64,000 nt of DNA, taken from Roseiarcus sp963759955 (GTDB lineage Bacteria > Pseudomonadota > Alphaproteobacteria > Rhizobiales > Beijerinckiaceae). The stretch spans positions 1 through 64,000 of the forward strand of contig CAVXCA010000024.1 in NCBI GenBank assembly GCA_963759955.1. Direction: 5' to 3'. Below, in pieces: positions 35,245-43,599 of this stretch. The notes beneath the pieces are model-generated. The model saw only the letters and a program-made list of their open reading frames with translations, had not been told where the DNA came from and did no database searches. Both the position numbers and the translations under genes were made by a program. The stretch's first letter is position 1; every line of letters starts with the position of its first letter.

Positions 35245-36431
35245 TGCCCCACGGCTTTCGCAATATTTGCAGGTCGGCCGGCTCGCATTCCGGAAACAGG
35301 CGCGGCGACCACGGCAGCGTCCTTGGGCACGCCCTCCAGAATCGGCAGACGTCCGTCCAAGAGTTCCGGACCGAAATTCACTTGGCTACGTTCGAGGCGG
35401 CCGTTTCTAGCCATCCAAACCACGCCATGCCCGTCCTTAAGATCGGATACCGCGCTAGCAGGGACCACCACTGCGCTCGGCAACATGCCGGTCGTAATAA
35501 GAACCTCCGCTTGCTCGGCCAGATGAACGTCAGCGGGGATCTTGTCGAAGGCGACATCGACGAGCCGCTCCTCGTTGACCGAATCGCTCTGGACCTCGAT
35601 CCGTTCGATATGACCGGGGATCGAAACCGCCGGTTTTGAACGGAGGACGATCTCGGCGGGCTGGCCAATGGCTAGGCGGCCCGCAAGCCGCTCGTCGACG
35701 TAATCGACCGCCCACACCGTGTTCGCGGCGACAAGCGTGAACACCGATTGGCCGGGATTGGGCATGCTGCCGAGTTCGAGATTGCGCGATACGATCCACG
35801 CGTCGTACGGAGCGTAAAGCGAATAGTTGGCGAGCGTCGCCTGTTCGAAGGCCTCCTGCGCCTCGGCGGATTGGAGCGCGGCCTGCGCGACCGCCACGCC
35901 GCTTTGCGCCGAATCCAAGTTGGCGCTCGCCACGCGCATCGCGGCCTCGTTGGTTTGGGCTTCCTCGACGGACGCGAATCCTTTCTCGACGAGGCGGTTG
36001 CGGCGCGCGCTCACCGCTCTTGCGTTTCCCAAGGTGGCGCCGGCGCTGACAACGTCCGCCTCGGCCTTCTCGACGTTGGCCCGAGCTTGCGCCACGCCCG
36101 CCTTGGCGACCGCCAGTTGGGCCTCGACGTCGCGCGCATCGAGCTGGGCGAGCAACTGCCCGGCCTGCGCCCGATCGCCCTGATCGGCTTTCAGCGCGAC
36201 CAATACGCCGGCGACTTTGAACCCAACGTTCGACTGCACGCGCGCCCCGACGACGCCGAGGCCGAAGACCTGCTCGCGGACGTTGGACTGGATAGGCGCT
36301 GCGGACACCGTGACGGGACTGAAGTACGCCCACCAGACCAGCAGACTGGCGCAGACGCCGGCAAGGACAATCAGCAGGGCATAGCCCACGGTTCGCATCG
36401 CGGTGAGGAGTTTAGTTGGCGTTGGTCCCAT
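35241..36431 (-). CDS. HlyD-family periplasmic adaptor (DevB type)
   Basis: A 396-residue membrane-fusion protein. It has one N-terminal anchor (VGYALLIVLAGVCASLLVWW), a lipoyl-like half (VGFKVAGVLVALKADQGDRA), a long alpha-hairpin coiled coil (about 100-200, VAKAGVAQARANVEKAEADV), then the second lipoyl half and beta-barrel (YSLYAPYDAWIVSRNLELGS; GQPAEIVLRSKPAVSIPGHI). It links the inner-membrane ABC permease to an outer-membrane TolC-like channel. ATG 36431 (MGPTPTKLLTAMRTVG) is chosen, with AAGGA upstream; ATG 36470 is also in frame. First gene of the operon. Confidence 0.9.
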   Translation of the reverse strand: MGPTPTKLLTAMRTVGYALLIVLAGVCASLLVWWAYFSPVTVSAAPIQSNVREQVFGLGVVGARVQSNVGFKVAGVLVALKADQGDRAQAGQLLAQLDARDVEAQLAVAKAGVAQARANVEKAEADVVSAGATLGNARAVSARRNRLVEKGFASVEEAQTNEAAMRVASANLDSAQSGVAVAQAALQSAEAQEAFEQATLANYSLYAPYDAWIVSRNLELGSMPNPGQSVFTLVAANTVWAVDYVDERLAGRLAIGQPAEIVLRSKPAVSIPGHIERIEVQSDSVNEERLVDVAFDKIPADVHLAEQAEVLITTGMLPSAVVVPASAVSDLKDGHGVVWMARNGRLERSQVNFGPELLDGRLPILEGVPKDAAVVAAPVSGMRAGRPANIAKAVGQ

Positions 36432-36602
36432 ACGCGTGATCCTTGCGCTTGACGGGAACAAAGCAGTCAAAACATATAGTTATGCCGATCGCGGGGCCTT
36501 GATCCGGGTCAGCGATCCGCCCGGACCGGCGGCTTGCACTGGACCGCGGCGCGCCGCGTGGTGACGGCATGGAGACGATTTCCTCCAACCGCCGCAACGC
36601 GG

Positions 36603-37042
36603 CTACACACCGGCGACCGCGACCGCAACCATGGCCAGCACGGCGACTGCGGCGCAACAGATCATGCCGACGAACCAGGCGATCGAGCGCACGACGGGGA
36701 TTTTGAGCCAGTAGGAAAACGCAAAGACGGCGCGCGCGCCGACATAGGTCTCGGCCGACAGGTGCGAGGCCCAGGAGGCGCGGTGCAGCAGCAGGAGGAT
36801 GAGCACCGGCGGCGCATACATCAACGCCGACTCGACATTGTTGGCCAGCGTTCGCGTGGCGCGACCGAAGAAGCCTTCCATCGAGGGGGCACGGATCGGT
36901 CGCCCAATACATAGCTCGGCCCGCGCAGCGCGGCGTTGCTCAAGATCTGGACCAACGCCGAGAGCCACACCAGGACGGCGGCGAACACCACTGAGATCGC
37001 TTCAATCGAGGCCGCGTCTACGGCGGCGTCTTGGCCGGTCAT
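36603..37042 (-). pseudogene. MAPEG family membrane protein, frameshifted
   Basis: The N-terminal part from ATG 37042 reads AISVVFAAVLVWLSALVQIL and GPSYVLGDRSVPP. The C-terminal part, in another frame, reads MEGFFGRATRTLANNVESAL and YVGARAVFAFSYWLKIPVVR, as in microsomal glutathione S-transferase-like (MAPEG) proteins. The break falls at a run of five G (36885-36889). Adding one base gives a continuous 146-residue protein (SVPPSMEGFFGRA) with four helices, the right family length. So the gene is either freshly broken or mis-sequenced. Confidence 0.8.
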
Positions 37043-37099
37043 TATCGAAACTCCTCTATGGGCTCGAGTTGTCGGGGGGATTTCTTCCTTCTCGAGGGG

Positions 37100-37558
37100 T
37101 CAAACTTTCATCCACGCCACACTGGCGTCGGCGAGGCGGTCGGCCGCCGGGGAGTAGAGTTTGAGGTCGAGCAACGGCGTTCCGTCCAGACAGTCCATGC
37201 CGCTGACGATCAGCGACGGCGCCGCCCCCGGTTCGACGCCGTAGAGCCGCACCGCGAGCATAGCGATAGGATTGGGGCGGGCCGGCGAGCGGGTGGCGAA
37301 GACGCCGCGGACTTTGCCGTCATAGGGCGTGGTCACCGTGAGCAACGATCGGTCGGCCCGGTCGAGCCAATACAGCACCCAGACGTGGGACGCCCGTTCG
37401 ATGTCGAGCAAGCCCTTGGCGTACGCCGGCGCCAGTTCGATCCGGCAGCGCTCGGTGGCGGGATCGACCCCGAGGGCTCCGACGTTCCGCGGACATTCCT
37501 CGAGGGTTCGGTACGGCGTGCGGATAGAGCCGATGGGGGTCAGAATGATGGATGTCAT
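37100..37558 (-). CDS. trmO: tRNA (t6A37) N6-methyltransferase TrmO
   Basis: A 152-residue SAM-dependent enzyme that methylates N6-threonylcarbamoyladenosine at position 37 of tRNA-Thr, using a beta-barrel fold. Typical motifs are LTPIGSIRTPYRTLEECPRN near the start, YAKGLLDIERASHVWVLYWL, GVFATRSPARPNPIAMLAVR and VSGMDCLDGTPLLDLKLY. ATG 37558 (MTSIILTPIGSIRTPY) lies just behind a strong AAGGAG. E. coli TrmO has an extra C-terminal domain absent here, as in many short homologues, so the specificity is inferred. Confidence 0.9.
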   Translation of the reverse strand: MTSIILTPIGSIRTPYRTLEECPRNVGALGVDPATERCRIELAPAYAKGLLDIERASHVWVLYWLDRADRSLLTVTTPYDGKVRGVFATRSPARPNPIAMLAVRLYGVEPGAAPSLIVSGMDCLDGTPLLDLKLYSPAADRLADASVAWMKV

Positions 37559-37574
37559 CGCGCAATCTCCTTGG

Positions 37575-37664
37575 TCAAAGCCGCCCCAGCAGGGACAGCC
37601 AGAGGATGTCGAGCGGCCACACGACAAGTACAGTGACGGCGGCGGTGATCAGGCACAGCAGCAT
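37575..37664 (-). CDS. Possible 29-residue membrane peptide upstream of trmO
   Basis: ATG 37664 opens a 30-codon frame, MLLCLITAAVTVLVVWPLDI then LWLSLLGRL, almost wholly hydrophobic and ending 11 bases before the trmO Shine-Dalgarno. GAGG precedes the ATG but at only two bases, so initiation would be weak. The composition (a clean transmembrane helix with charged context) is suggestive of a real small protein, or it may be a remnant. No family recognised. Confidence 0.3.
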   Translation of the reverse strand: MLLCLITAAVTVLVVWPLDILWLSLLGRL

Positions 37665-37742
37665 GACCTCGCGGCGGCGGCGGTTTGAACGGCCGCTTCC
37701 GCCGCGCCGGAGTTGGGCGAGGCGTCGATTCTCGCACGCGGC

Positions 37743-38132
37743 TCAGTATTTTCCCTCGGTTTGGCCGGTCGTCGCTTTGCCGTCCCCGCCCGCGAGAATC
37801 GGGATCGTGCAGACGACGCGCATCGAGCCGGCGCCGACGTTGCGAAGCTGGTGGGCCTCGTGGGGCGCGACATAGATGACGTCGCCGGCCGCCAGCCGAG
37901 TTTCCACGCCGGCGCCGTCGACGATCGCCGGCTCGCCGTCGAGGAAATAAAACTCGTGCTCTTCGGCGTGAGCGTGCAGCGAAGTGTGGCCGCCGGGCGC
38001 GAATTCCATGATCCGCATGGCGTAGTTGGGCATGCCGTCGTCCCGCGTGAGCGCGAAGCGCGCGGTCATCCCTGCAAATCCCGGCTTGTTCATCGCGACG
38101 CCGGGGATTTGGGCGCTGGCTTTTCTGATCAT
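37743..38132 (-). CDS. Cupin-domain protein (intact copy)
   Basis: A 129-residue single-domain cupin. The first motif is GGHTSLHAHAEEHEFYFLDG, which contains the usual HxH and Glu metal ligands. The second is GDVIYVAPHEAHQLRNVG with its His. The N-terminus (MIRKASAQIPGVAMNKPGF) follows a strong AAAGGAG. Such small cupins bind a metal and may be isomerases, dioxygenases or sensors; no reaction is assignable. It belongs to a minus-strand group with another cupin upstream and trmO downstream. A broken duplicate lies at 32842-33063. Confidence 0.85.
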   Translation of the reverse strand: MIRKASAQIPGVAMNKPGFAGMTARFALTRDDGMPNYAMRIMEFAPGGHTSLHAHAEEHEFYFLDGEPAIVDGAGVETRLAAGDVIYVAPHEAHQLRNVGAGSMRVVCTIPILAGGDGKATTGQTEGKY

Positions 38133-38165
38133 GATTTTCTCCTTTCGGTGTGAAGCAAGGACGCC

Positions 38166-38516
38166 TCAGGCGGGGTTGGCCGCCCAGACGTTGAAGGCGA
38201 GAAAGTCGCCGGCGAAGCCGTACGGACGATGTCGCGAACCGGCGGGGATGCGCAGAAAGTCGCCGGCGGTCAGCGTCCTCTCGCCGGCGCCCTCGATCGC
38301 CATGCGGGCGGAGCCGCGCAGGACGTAGAGAATGTCGTCCTCGCCGGCGTGGATATGCTCGGGCACGTTCGCGCCGTCGGGAATTTGCACGAGCGCGCAA
38401 GACAGCGGCGCGCCGCCTGTGCCGGGGCGCATCAGCCAGCCGAGGCGCACGTCCGGGAATTTTTCGTGCGCGGACCACACGAGCTTGCCGCCCTCGATCC
38501 AATCGACCTCTCGCAT
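38166..38516 (-). CDS. Cupin-domain protein
   Basis: A 116-residue cupin, different from its neighbour. The core is NVPEHIHAGEDDILYVLRGS (HxH, Glu) and TAGDFLRIPAGSRHRPYGF (second-motif His). ATG 38516 follows a near-perfect AGGAGG. It is divergent from a PadR regulator across 81 bases, so its expression is likely controlled by that repressor; this is the best clue to its role, as PadR proteins usually respond to phenolic or other small toxic compounds. Substrate unknown. Confidence 0.85.
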   Translation of the reverse strand: MREVDWIEGGKLVWSAHEKFPDVRLGWLMRPGTGGAPLSCALVQIPDGANVPEHIHAGEDDILYVLRGSARMAIEGAGERTLTAGDFLRIPAGSRHRPYGFAGDFLAFNVWAANPA

Positions 38517-38597
38517 CCGATCCTCCTCTGGCGCTTTCGTGCCGTTGCACTATACTGTTTGCGTCACTGTCTGAGGTTGTATACTGCGAGACGCATT
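38517..38597. promoter_or_regulatory. Divergent promoter/operator between cupin and PadR genes
   Basis: An 81-base intergenic space with two direct TATACTG copies (38551-38557 and 38580-38586), each resembling a -10 box. The second, with TTGCGT 15 bases upstream, would place the padR start site only a few bases before its ATG. Repeats 29 bases apart could be repressor contacts. No clear ATGT-N8-ACAT PadR site is seen. Confidence 0.4.
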
Positions 38598-38957
38598 ATG
38601 ATGTCAAGCGAGAATCGGGCGCGCCAACAATCCCGCCATCTGCCCGCCTTCGTGCTACTCGCGCTGGCGGAAACCCCGATGCACGGCGGCGCCGTGCAAT
38701 CGGCGTTGAACCAACGTCTGCCGTCGCTGAAGGCGGATTCGGCGGCGATCTACCGCACGCTGAAGCAATTGGAGAAAGACGGTGAACTCGGCGCGGAATG
38801 GGACACCTCGGGCAGCGGTCCGGCCATCCGCGTCTATCGCCTGACGCCAAAGGGCTGGAAAAAGCTCGATCTCTGGCTCGCGGACGTGAAAGAGCGGATC
38901 GCCAATCTGCAATATTTCGTCGACGCCCATGCCAAGCTCGCGCGGCCGAAGCGATGA
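38598..38957 (+). CDS. PadR-family transcriptional regulator
   Basis: A 119-residue winged-helix repressor. The conserved PadR start is RHLPAFVLLALAETPMHGGA. The recognition region follows in SLKADSAAIYRTLKQLEKDG, and the beta-wing in EWDTSGSGPAIRVYRLTPKG. A short C-terminal helix (DLWLADVKERIANLQYFVDA) serves dimerisation. ATG 38598 and ATG 38601 are adjacent, so the exact start is unclear. It probably represses the divergent cupin operon and itself. Confidence 0.9.
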   Translation: MMSSENRARQQSRHLPAFVLLALAETPMHGGAVQSALNQRLPSLKADSAAIYRTLKQLEKDGELGAEWDTSGSGPAIRVYRLTPKGWKKLDLWLADVKERIANLQYFVDAHAKLARPKR

Positions 38958-39045
38958 CGCCGCATTAGCTGAACCCGCCCTCCCTTGACTCCGCCCCGAC
39001 GCGCGTCGATTGATCGACGAAGCGTCCGCCAAGGGGAGCGCGCCC

Positions 39046-39699
39046 GTGCCGCTAAAGCTCGTCATCGCCAACAAGGCCTATTCGTCCTGGTCGCTGCGGC
39101 CATGGATTCTGCTCGCGCATTTCAAGATTCCGTTCGAGGAGGTGGTGATCCCGCTCGACCGGCCGGAAACGCGGGCGCTGATCCTCGAACATTCGCCCAC
39201 CGGCAAAGTTCCGGCGTTGCACGACGGCGCGATCACGGTCTGGGAATCGCTGGCGATTGCCGAATATGTCGCCGAGATCTATCCGCAGAAGGCGATCTGG
39301 CCGCGCGCCAAGGCGGCGCGGGCCCATGCGCGCGCGCTCGCCAACGAGATGCACGCCGGCTTCCAGGCTTTGCGCCAGCACTGTCCGACCCAGTTCCGCC
39401 GGCCGGTACGCAAGATCGCGCTGACCGAAGCCGTCATAACCGACGTCGCGCGCATCGAGGCCGCCTGGGAGCACGCCCGCCAGACCTTCGGCAAGGCGGG
39501 GCCGTTCCTGTTCGGCAGGTTCTGCGCCGCCGACGCGATGTTCGCGCCCGTCGTCAACCGCTTCCACATCTATGACGTTCCCGTTTCGCGCGCGACCCGC
39601 GAATACATGGACGCGGTGATGGCGCTGCCGGCGTGGAAAGCGTGGATCGCGGACGCCGAGGCCGAGCCGTGGCGCATCGAAAAATACGAAGCGGTCTGA
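39046..39699 (+). CDS. Glutathione S-transferase family protein
   Basis: A 217-residue cytosolic GST. The N-terminal thioredoxin fold has KAYSSWSLRPWILLAHFKIP (catalytic Ser region), SPTGKVPALHDG (cis-Pro) and VWESLAIAEYVAEIYP (glutathione-binding Glu-Ser). The C-terminal helical domain has FRRPVRKIALTEAVITDV and FLFGRFCAADAMFAPVVNRF. GTG 39046 is chosen because GGGGAG precedes it by eight bases; a TTG at 39010 adds 12 residues. It lies directly before the channel gene. A specific substrate cannot be named. Confidence 0.88.
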   Translation: MPLKLVIANKAYSSWSLRPWILLAHFKIPFEEVVIPLDRPETRALILEHSPTGKVPALHDGAITVWESLAIAEYVAEIYPQKAIWPRAKAARAHARALANEMHAGFQALRQHCPTQFRRPVRKIALTEAVITDVARIEAAWEHARQTFGKAGPFLFGRFCAADAMFAPVVNRFHIYDVPVSRATREYMDAVMALPAWKAWIADAEAEPWRIEKYEAV

Positions 39700-39707
39700 C
39701 GGCGCGA

Positions 39708-40625
39708 ATGCGGGCGCTTTTCGGCGTAGCGCGCCGCAAGGCGCCGCGTTCGCGCGTGCGCTCGCTCGGCGGGCGCAGGATCATCGCCGAGGGCCTCGAG
39801 CACGGCCTGTGGACCGATTTCTACCACAACGCGATGACGGCGAGCTGGCCGACGTTTTTCGCCGCGCTCGCTGCGATCTTCGTCGCGATCAATCTCGTGT
39901 TCGCCTTCGTCTACGCGCTCGGCGCCGAGCCGGTTGCCAACGCGCGGCCGGGCAGCCTTTCCGACCTGTTCTTCTTCAGCGTCGAGACGACCTCGACCGT
40001 CGGCTACGGCGACATGCATCCGCAGACGCTCTACGGCCATATCGTCGCCACATGCGAAAACTTCATCGGCTTGGTCATGTTCGCGGCGATGACCGGGCTG
40101 GTGTTCGCGCGTTTCTCTCGGCCGCGCGCGCGGCTCATTTTTGCGAAAAATCCCGTCATCGCCGACCATGACGGCACGCCGACTCTGATCTTCCGCCTCG
40201 CCAACGCCCGCAGCGCTTTCATCAGCGAGGCCACCGCCAAGCTGTGGATGCTGCGCGCGACGACGAACGCAGAGGGGCGGCGGTTCGTCGGCTTTCAGCC
40301 GTTGCGGCTGCTCAAAGCCGAAAATCCGGTTTTCGCGCTGAGCTGGACGCTGTTCCATCCGATCGACGCCGATAGTCCGCTCGCCGGCGTGAGCGAAAGC
40401 GAGTTGCTCGCCGGCGAGACCAATTTCGTCGTCAGCATCCGAGGCTTCGACGAAACGTCGGCGCAGACCATCCACGCGCGCCACACCTTCACCGCGCAGG
40501 ACGTGCGGCCGGGCCACGAATTCGTCGACATCCACAGCCTCGACGAGGACGGCATGCGCCATATCGACTACGGCAAGATCCATGACACGCGGCCGGTCCC
40601 TTCTCGCCCGACTTCGCCATCATGA
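39708..40625 (+). CDS. KirBac-type inward-rectifier potassium channel
   Basis: A 305-residue channel subunit. An amphipathic slide helix (TDFYHNAMTASWPTFFAALA) leads into TM1 (AIFVAINLVFAFVYALG). The pore helix and selectivity filter are FFFSVETTSTVGYGDMHPQT, and TM2 is ENFIGLVMFAAMTGLVFARF. The C-terminal immunoglobulin-like Kir domain follows (ARLIFAKNPVIADHDGTPTL; SWTLFHPIDADSPLAGVSES). Tetramer expected in the inner membrane. ATG 39708 is just behind the GST stop. The filter TVGYGD is intact, so potassium selectivity is expected. Confidence 0.93.
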   Translation: MRALFGVARRKAPRSRVRSLGGRRIIAEGLEHGLWTDFYHNAMTASWPTFFAALAAIFVAINLVFAFVYALGAEPVANARPGSLSDLFFFSVETTSTVGYGDMHPQTLYGHIVATCENFIGLVMFAAMTGLVFARFSRPRARLIFAKNPVIADHDGTPTLIFRLANARSAFISEATAKLWMLRATTNAEGRRFVGFQPLRLLKAENPVFALSWTLFHPIDADSPLAGVSESELLAGETNFVVSIRGFDETSAQTIHARHTFTAQDVRPGHEFVDIHSLDEDGMRHIDYGKIHDTRPVPSRPTSPS

Positions 40626-40711
40626 GCCGCACTCGGCTTTTCGCTTGCGTTGCCGGAGCAGGCGAGTTTTGTAGCGAACAACGAATCGAATTGAGATCGG
40701 AGACGACGCCC

Positions 40712-42319
40712 ATGGCGGTGATCGCCAGCGCCCCGCGGCCGGAAACGGCGACCGACGAAGCCAACCGGGCCGCGTGGCGGGCGCTGCTCGATGAATTGGA
40801 CGAGCGCCGGCGCGTCGCGGCCGAAGGGGGAGCGCCCAAGGCGCGCGAGCGCCATGTCGCGCGCGGCAAGCTGCTCACGCGCGAGCGCGTCGCCCGGCTG
40901 ATCGATCCGGGCTCACCCTTCCTCGAAATCGGCGCGCTCGCCGCCTACGGCATGTACGAAGGCGACGTTCACGGCGCCGGCATGGTCGCCGGGATCGGGC
41001 GCCTCCAAGGCCGCGAAGCGATGATCGTCGCCAACGATCCCACCATCAAGGGCGGCGCCTATTACCCGATGACGGTGAAGAAACATCTGCGCGCGCAGGA
41101 GATCGCGTGGGAAAACGCGTTGCCTTGCGTCTATCTCGTCGATTCCGGCGGCGCCAACCTGCCGCATCAATCCGAGGTCTTCCCCGACCGCGAACATTTC
41201 GGCCGCATCTTCTACAACCAGGCGCGCATGTCGGCCGCCGGACTGGCGCAGATCGCGGTGGTGATGGGCTCGTGCACGGCGGGCGGCGCCTATGTTCCCG
41301 CGATGTCGGACGAAACGATCATCGTCGAGAAACAGGGCACGATCTTTCTCGCCGGCCCCCCGCTGGTGAAGGCGGCGACCGGGGAGACCGTCTCGGCCGA
41401 GGACCTCGGCGGCGCCGATCTGCACACCCGCGTTTCCGGCGTCGCCGACGCGATGGCGCGCGACGACGCCCACGCGCTCGCGCTCGCGCGCCGGGCTCTG
41501 GCCAATCTCAACCGCCCGGCCAAGACCGCCCACGACGTGATCGCGCCGGTCGAGCCGCTCTATCCGGTCGAGGATCTCGAAGCGATCGTTCCCGTCGACT
41601 TGCGCCAGCAGGTCGACGCGCACGAAATCATCGCGCGCCTCGTCGACGGGTCGCAGTTCGACGCCTTCAAGGCGCGTTACGGCACGACGCTGATCACCGG
41701 CTTCGCGCGCCTTTCCGGCATGCTGATCGGCATTCTCGCCAACAACGGCGTGCTGTTCTCCGACAGCGCGCTGAAGGGCGCCCACTTCGTCGAACTGTGC
41801 GCGCAGCGCGGCATCCCGCTGCTGTTCCTGCAGAACATTTCCGGCTTCATGGTCGGCCAGCGCTACGAGGCGGGGGGCATCGCCAAGGACGGCGCCAAGC
41901 TGGTGACCGCGGTCGCCTGCGCGCGCGTGCCGAAGATCACGCTGATCGTCGGCGGCTCGTTCGGCGCGGGCAATTACGGCATGTGCGGGCGCGCCTACGG
42001 CCCGCGCTTTCTCTTTACGTGGCCGAACGCGCGCATCAGCGTGATGGGCGGCGAGCAGGCCGCGAGCGTGCTGGCGACGCTGAGGCGCGACACGCTCGAA
42101 GCGCAGGGCAAGGCGTGGTCGGCCGAGGAGGAGGCGGCGTTCAAGGCGCCCATCCGCGCGCGCTACGACGCCGAAGGATCGCCTTACTTCGCCACGGCGC
42201 GGCTTTGGGACGACGGCGTGATCGCGCCCGCGCAAACGCGCCGCGTGTTGAGCCTCGCCTTTTCCGCCTGCCTCAACGCGCCCGCCGAGCCGACGCGCTT
42301 CGGCGTGTTCAGGATGTGA
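40712..42319 (+). CDS. mccB: 3-methylcrotonyl-CoA carboxylase, carboxyltransferase (beta) subunit
   Basis: Transfers carboxyl from biotin to 3-methylcrotonyl-CoA in leucine breakdown. It has 535 residues, like MccB. Two crotonase-fold halves are visible: N-terminal (ARGKLLTRERVARLIDPGSP; LVDSGGANLPHQSEVFPDRE; GSCTAGGAYVPAMSDETIIV) and C-terminal (GFARLSGMLIGILANNGVLF; LFLQNISGFMVGQRYEAGGI; FGAGNYGMCGRAYGPRFLF). The oxyanion-hole Gly-rich turns are intact. ATG 40712 has GGAG nine bases upstream. The biotin-carrying partner is encoded 1.3 kb downstream on the same strand. A geranyl-CoA carboxylase is the main alternative. Confidence 0.9.
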   Translation: MAVIASAPRPETATDEANRAAWRALLDELDERRRVAAEGGAPKARERHVARGKLLTRERVARLIDPGSPFLEIGALAAYGMYEGDVHGAGMVAGIGRLQGREAMIVANDPTIKGGAYYPMTVKKHLRAQEIAWENALPCVYLVDSGGANLPHQSEVFPDREHFGRIFYNQARMSAAGLAQIAVVMGSCTAGGAYVPAMSDETIIVEKQGTIFLAGPPLVKAATGETVSAEDLGGADLHTRVSGVADAMARDDAHALALARRALANLNRPAKTAHDVIAPVEPLYPVEDLEAIVPVDLRQQVDAHEIIARLVDGSQFDAFKARYGTTLITGFARLSGMLIGILANNGVLFSDSALKGAHFVELCAQRGIPLLFLQNISGFMVGQRYEAGGIAKDGAKLVTAVACARVPKITLIVGGSFGAGNYGMCGRAYGPRFLFTWPNARISVMGGEQAASVLATLRRDTLEAQGKAWSAEEEAAFKAPIRARYDAEGSPYFATARLWDDGVIAPAQTRRVLSLAFSACLNAPAEPTRFGVFRM

Positions 42320-42536
42320 GCGAACGTCCCTGCTCGCCGACGGCGGCCAGCCCTTTGTCGCAGGATCGAGCGCGGCGATTTCCGCGCCGAGAATTTGCCG
42401 GCGCCAGAATCCGCCGCAAATTGCGGTCTCAGTCATATCAACGCCACTTTGCCGCGGATATCGTCTCGTCGCATTGCCCCGGGCGAAGCCGACGCCTTGT
42501 GGTCTGTGCGACGAGGCTCCGAGGAGCGCAGCGTCC

Positions 42537-43446
42537 ATGGGTTTGGGTCGCGGTTCGCGAACGGCATTGATGGTCGCGCTTCTTTGCGTCGCGGCGATTT
42601 CGTGCGCGGCGCCGGGGCGCGCCGCGGAGTGCGGCAACAATGGCGATGGCTTCGACGACTGGCTCGCCGACTTCAAGCAGGAAGCGGCGAGCGAGGGCAT
42701 CTCCTCGTCGGTGATCGAGTCGGCGCTGGCGAACGTCTCCTACGACGAACTCGGTGATCTCGCACGATCGTGGCCAAAGGGCCTTCCACCAGAGTTTTGA
42801 GCAATTCTCCGGGCGCATGATCAATGCCTACCGTCTCAAGAAGGGCAGGACCCTGCTGCTGCGCTACGCCGACATGTTCGACACTATCGAGCGGCGCTAT
42901 GGCGTGCCGGGGCCGGTGCTGGTCGCGATCTGGGGGCTGGAGACCGATTTCGGCGCCGGTCTCGGCAATTACCCGACCCTGAGAGCGCTGGCGACGTTGG
43001 CCTACGATTGCCGCCGCTCGGAGCATTTCCGCGAAGAATTGCTGGACGCTCTGAAGGTCGTGCAGCGCGGCGATCTCGAGCCCGCCCAAATGCGCGGCGC
43101 CTGGGCGGGCGAAATCGGCCAGACCCAGTTCATGCCCTCGTCCTATTTGAAATACGCCGTCGCGTTCGACGGCTCCCGCCCGGGCGATCTGATCAACGAC
43201 CCCGCCGACGCGCTCGCCTCGACCGCCAACCTTCTGCACGGCAACGGTTGGCGGCGCGGCGCAGGATGGGACGAGGGCCAGCCGAATTTTTCCGCCCTGC
43301 TCGCGTGGAACAGCGCGCGCGTCTATGTGAAGACCGTCGCGCTGTTCGCCGACAAACTGGCGGGCGCAGCCGAGGGCGAGGGCGAGTCGCAGCCGAACGA
43401 GTTGCAACCCATGCAGTTGCAACCCGAGGAGTCGCAGCCCAATTAG
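42537..43446 (+). CDS. Lytic murein transglycosylase (MltB/SLT_2 type); frameshift in given sequence
   Basis: Cleaves peptidoglycan strands to form 1,6-anhydromuramyl ends. From ATG 42537 (GAGGAG upstream) a signal peptide (MVALLCVAAISCAAPGRAAE) precedes FDDWLADFKQEAASEGISSS. The frame breaks near 42753. Removing one G from the GG at 42753-42754 gives 302 continuous residues through VISHDRGQRAFHQSFEQFSG, VLVAIWGLETDFGAGLGNYP (catalytic Glu), QTQFMPSSYLKYAVAFDGS and LHGNGWRRGAGWDEGQ. The C-terminal tail is a Gln/Glu/Pro-rich repeat (NELQPMQLQPEESQPN). It sits between the two carboxylase genes. Confidence 0.88.
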
Positions 43447-43599
43447 CGCAAAACCCGATCGAGCCCTAGGTCGGGATTCGCCGCGGCGCTCCGTGAGGAG
43501 CGCGCTGCATTCGAAAGACGCTTTGCGCTTTTCCCAAACGCGGGCGCTGGTCTTTGCCGCCGCTTCCCGATATCGAAGCGGCTGGAGGGGAGTGTCCAG

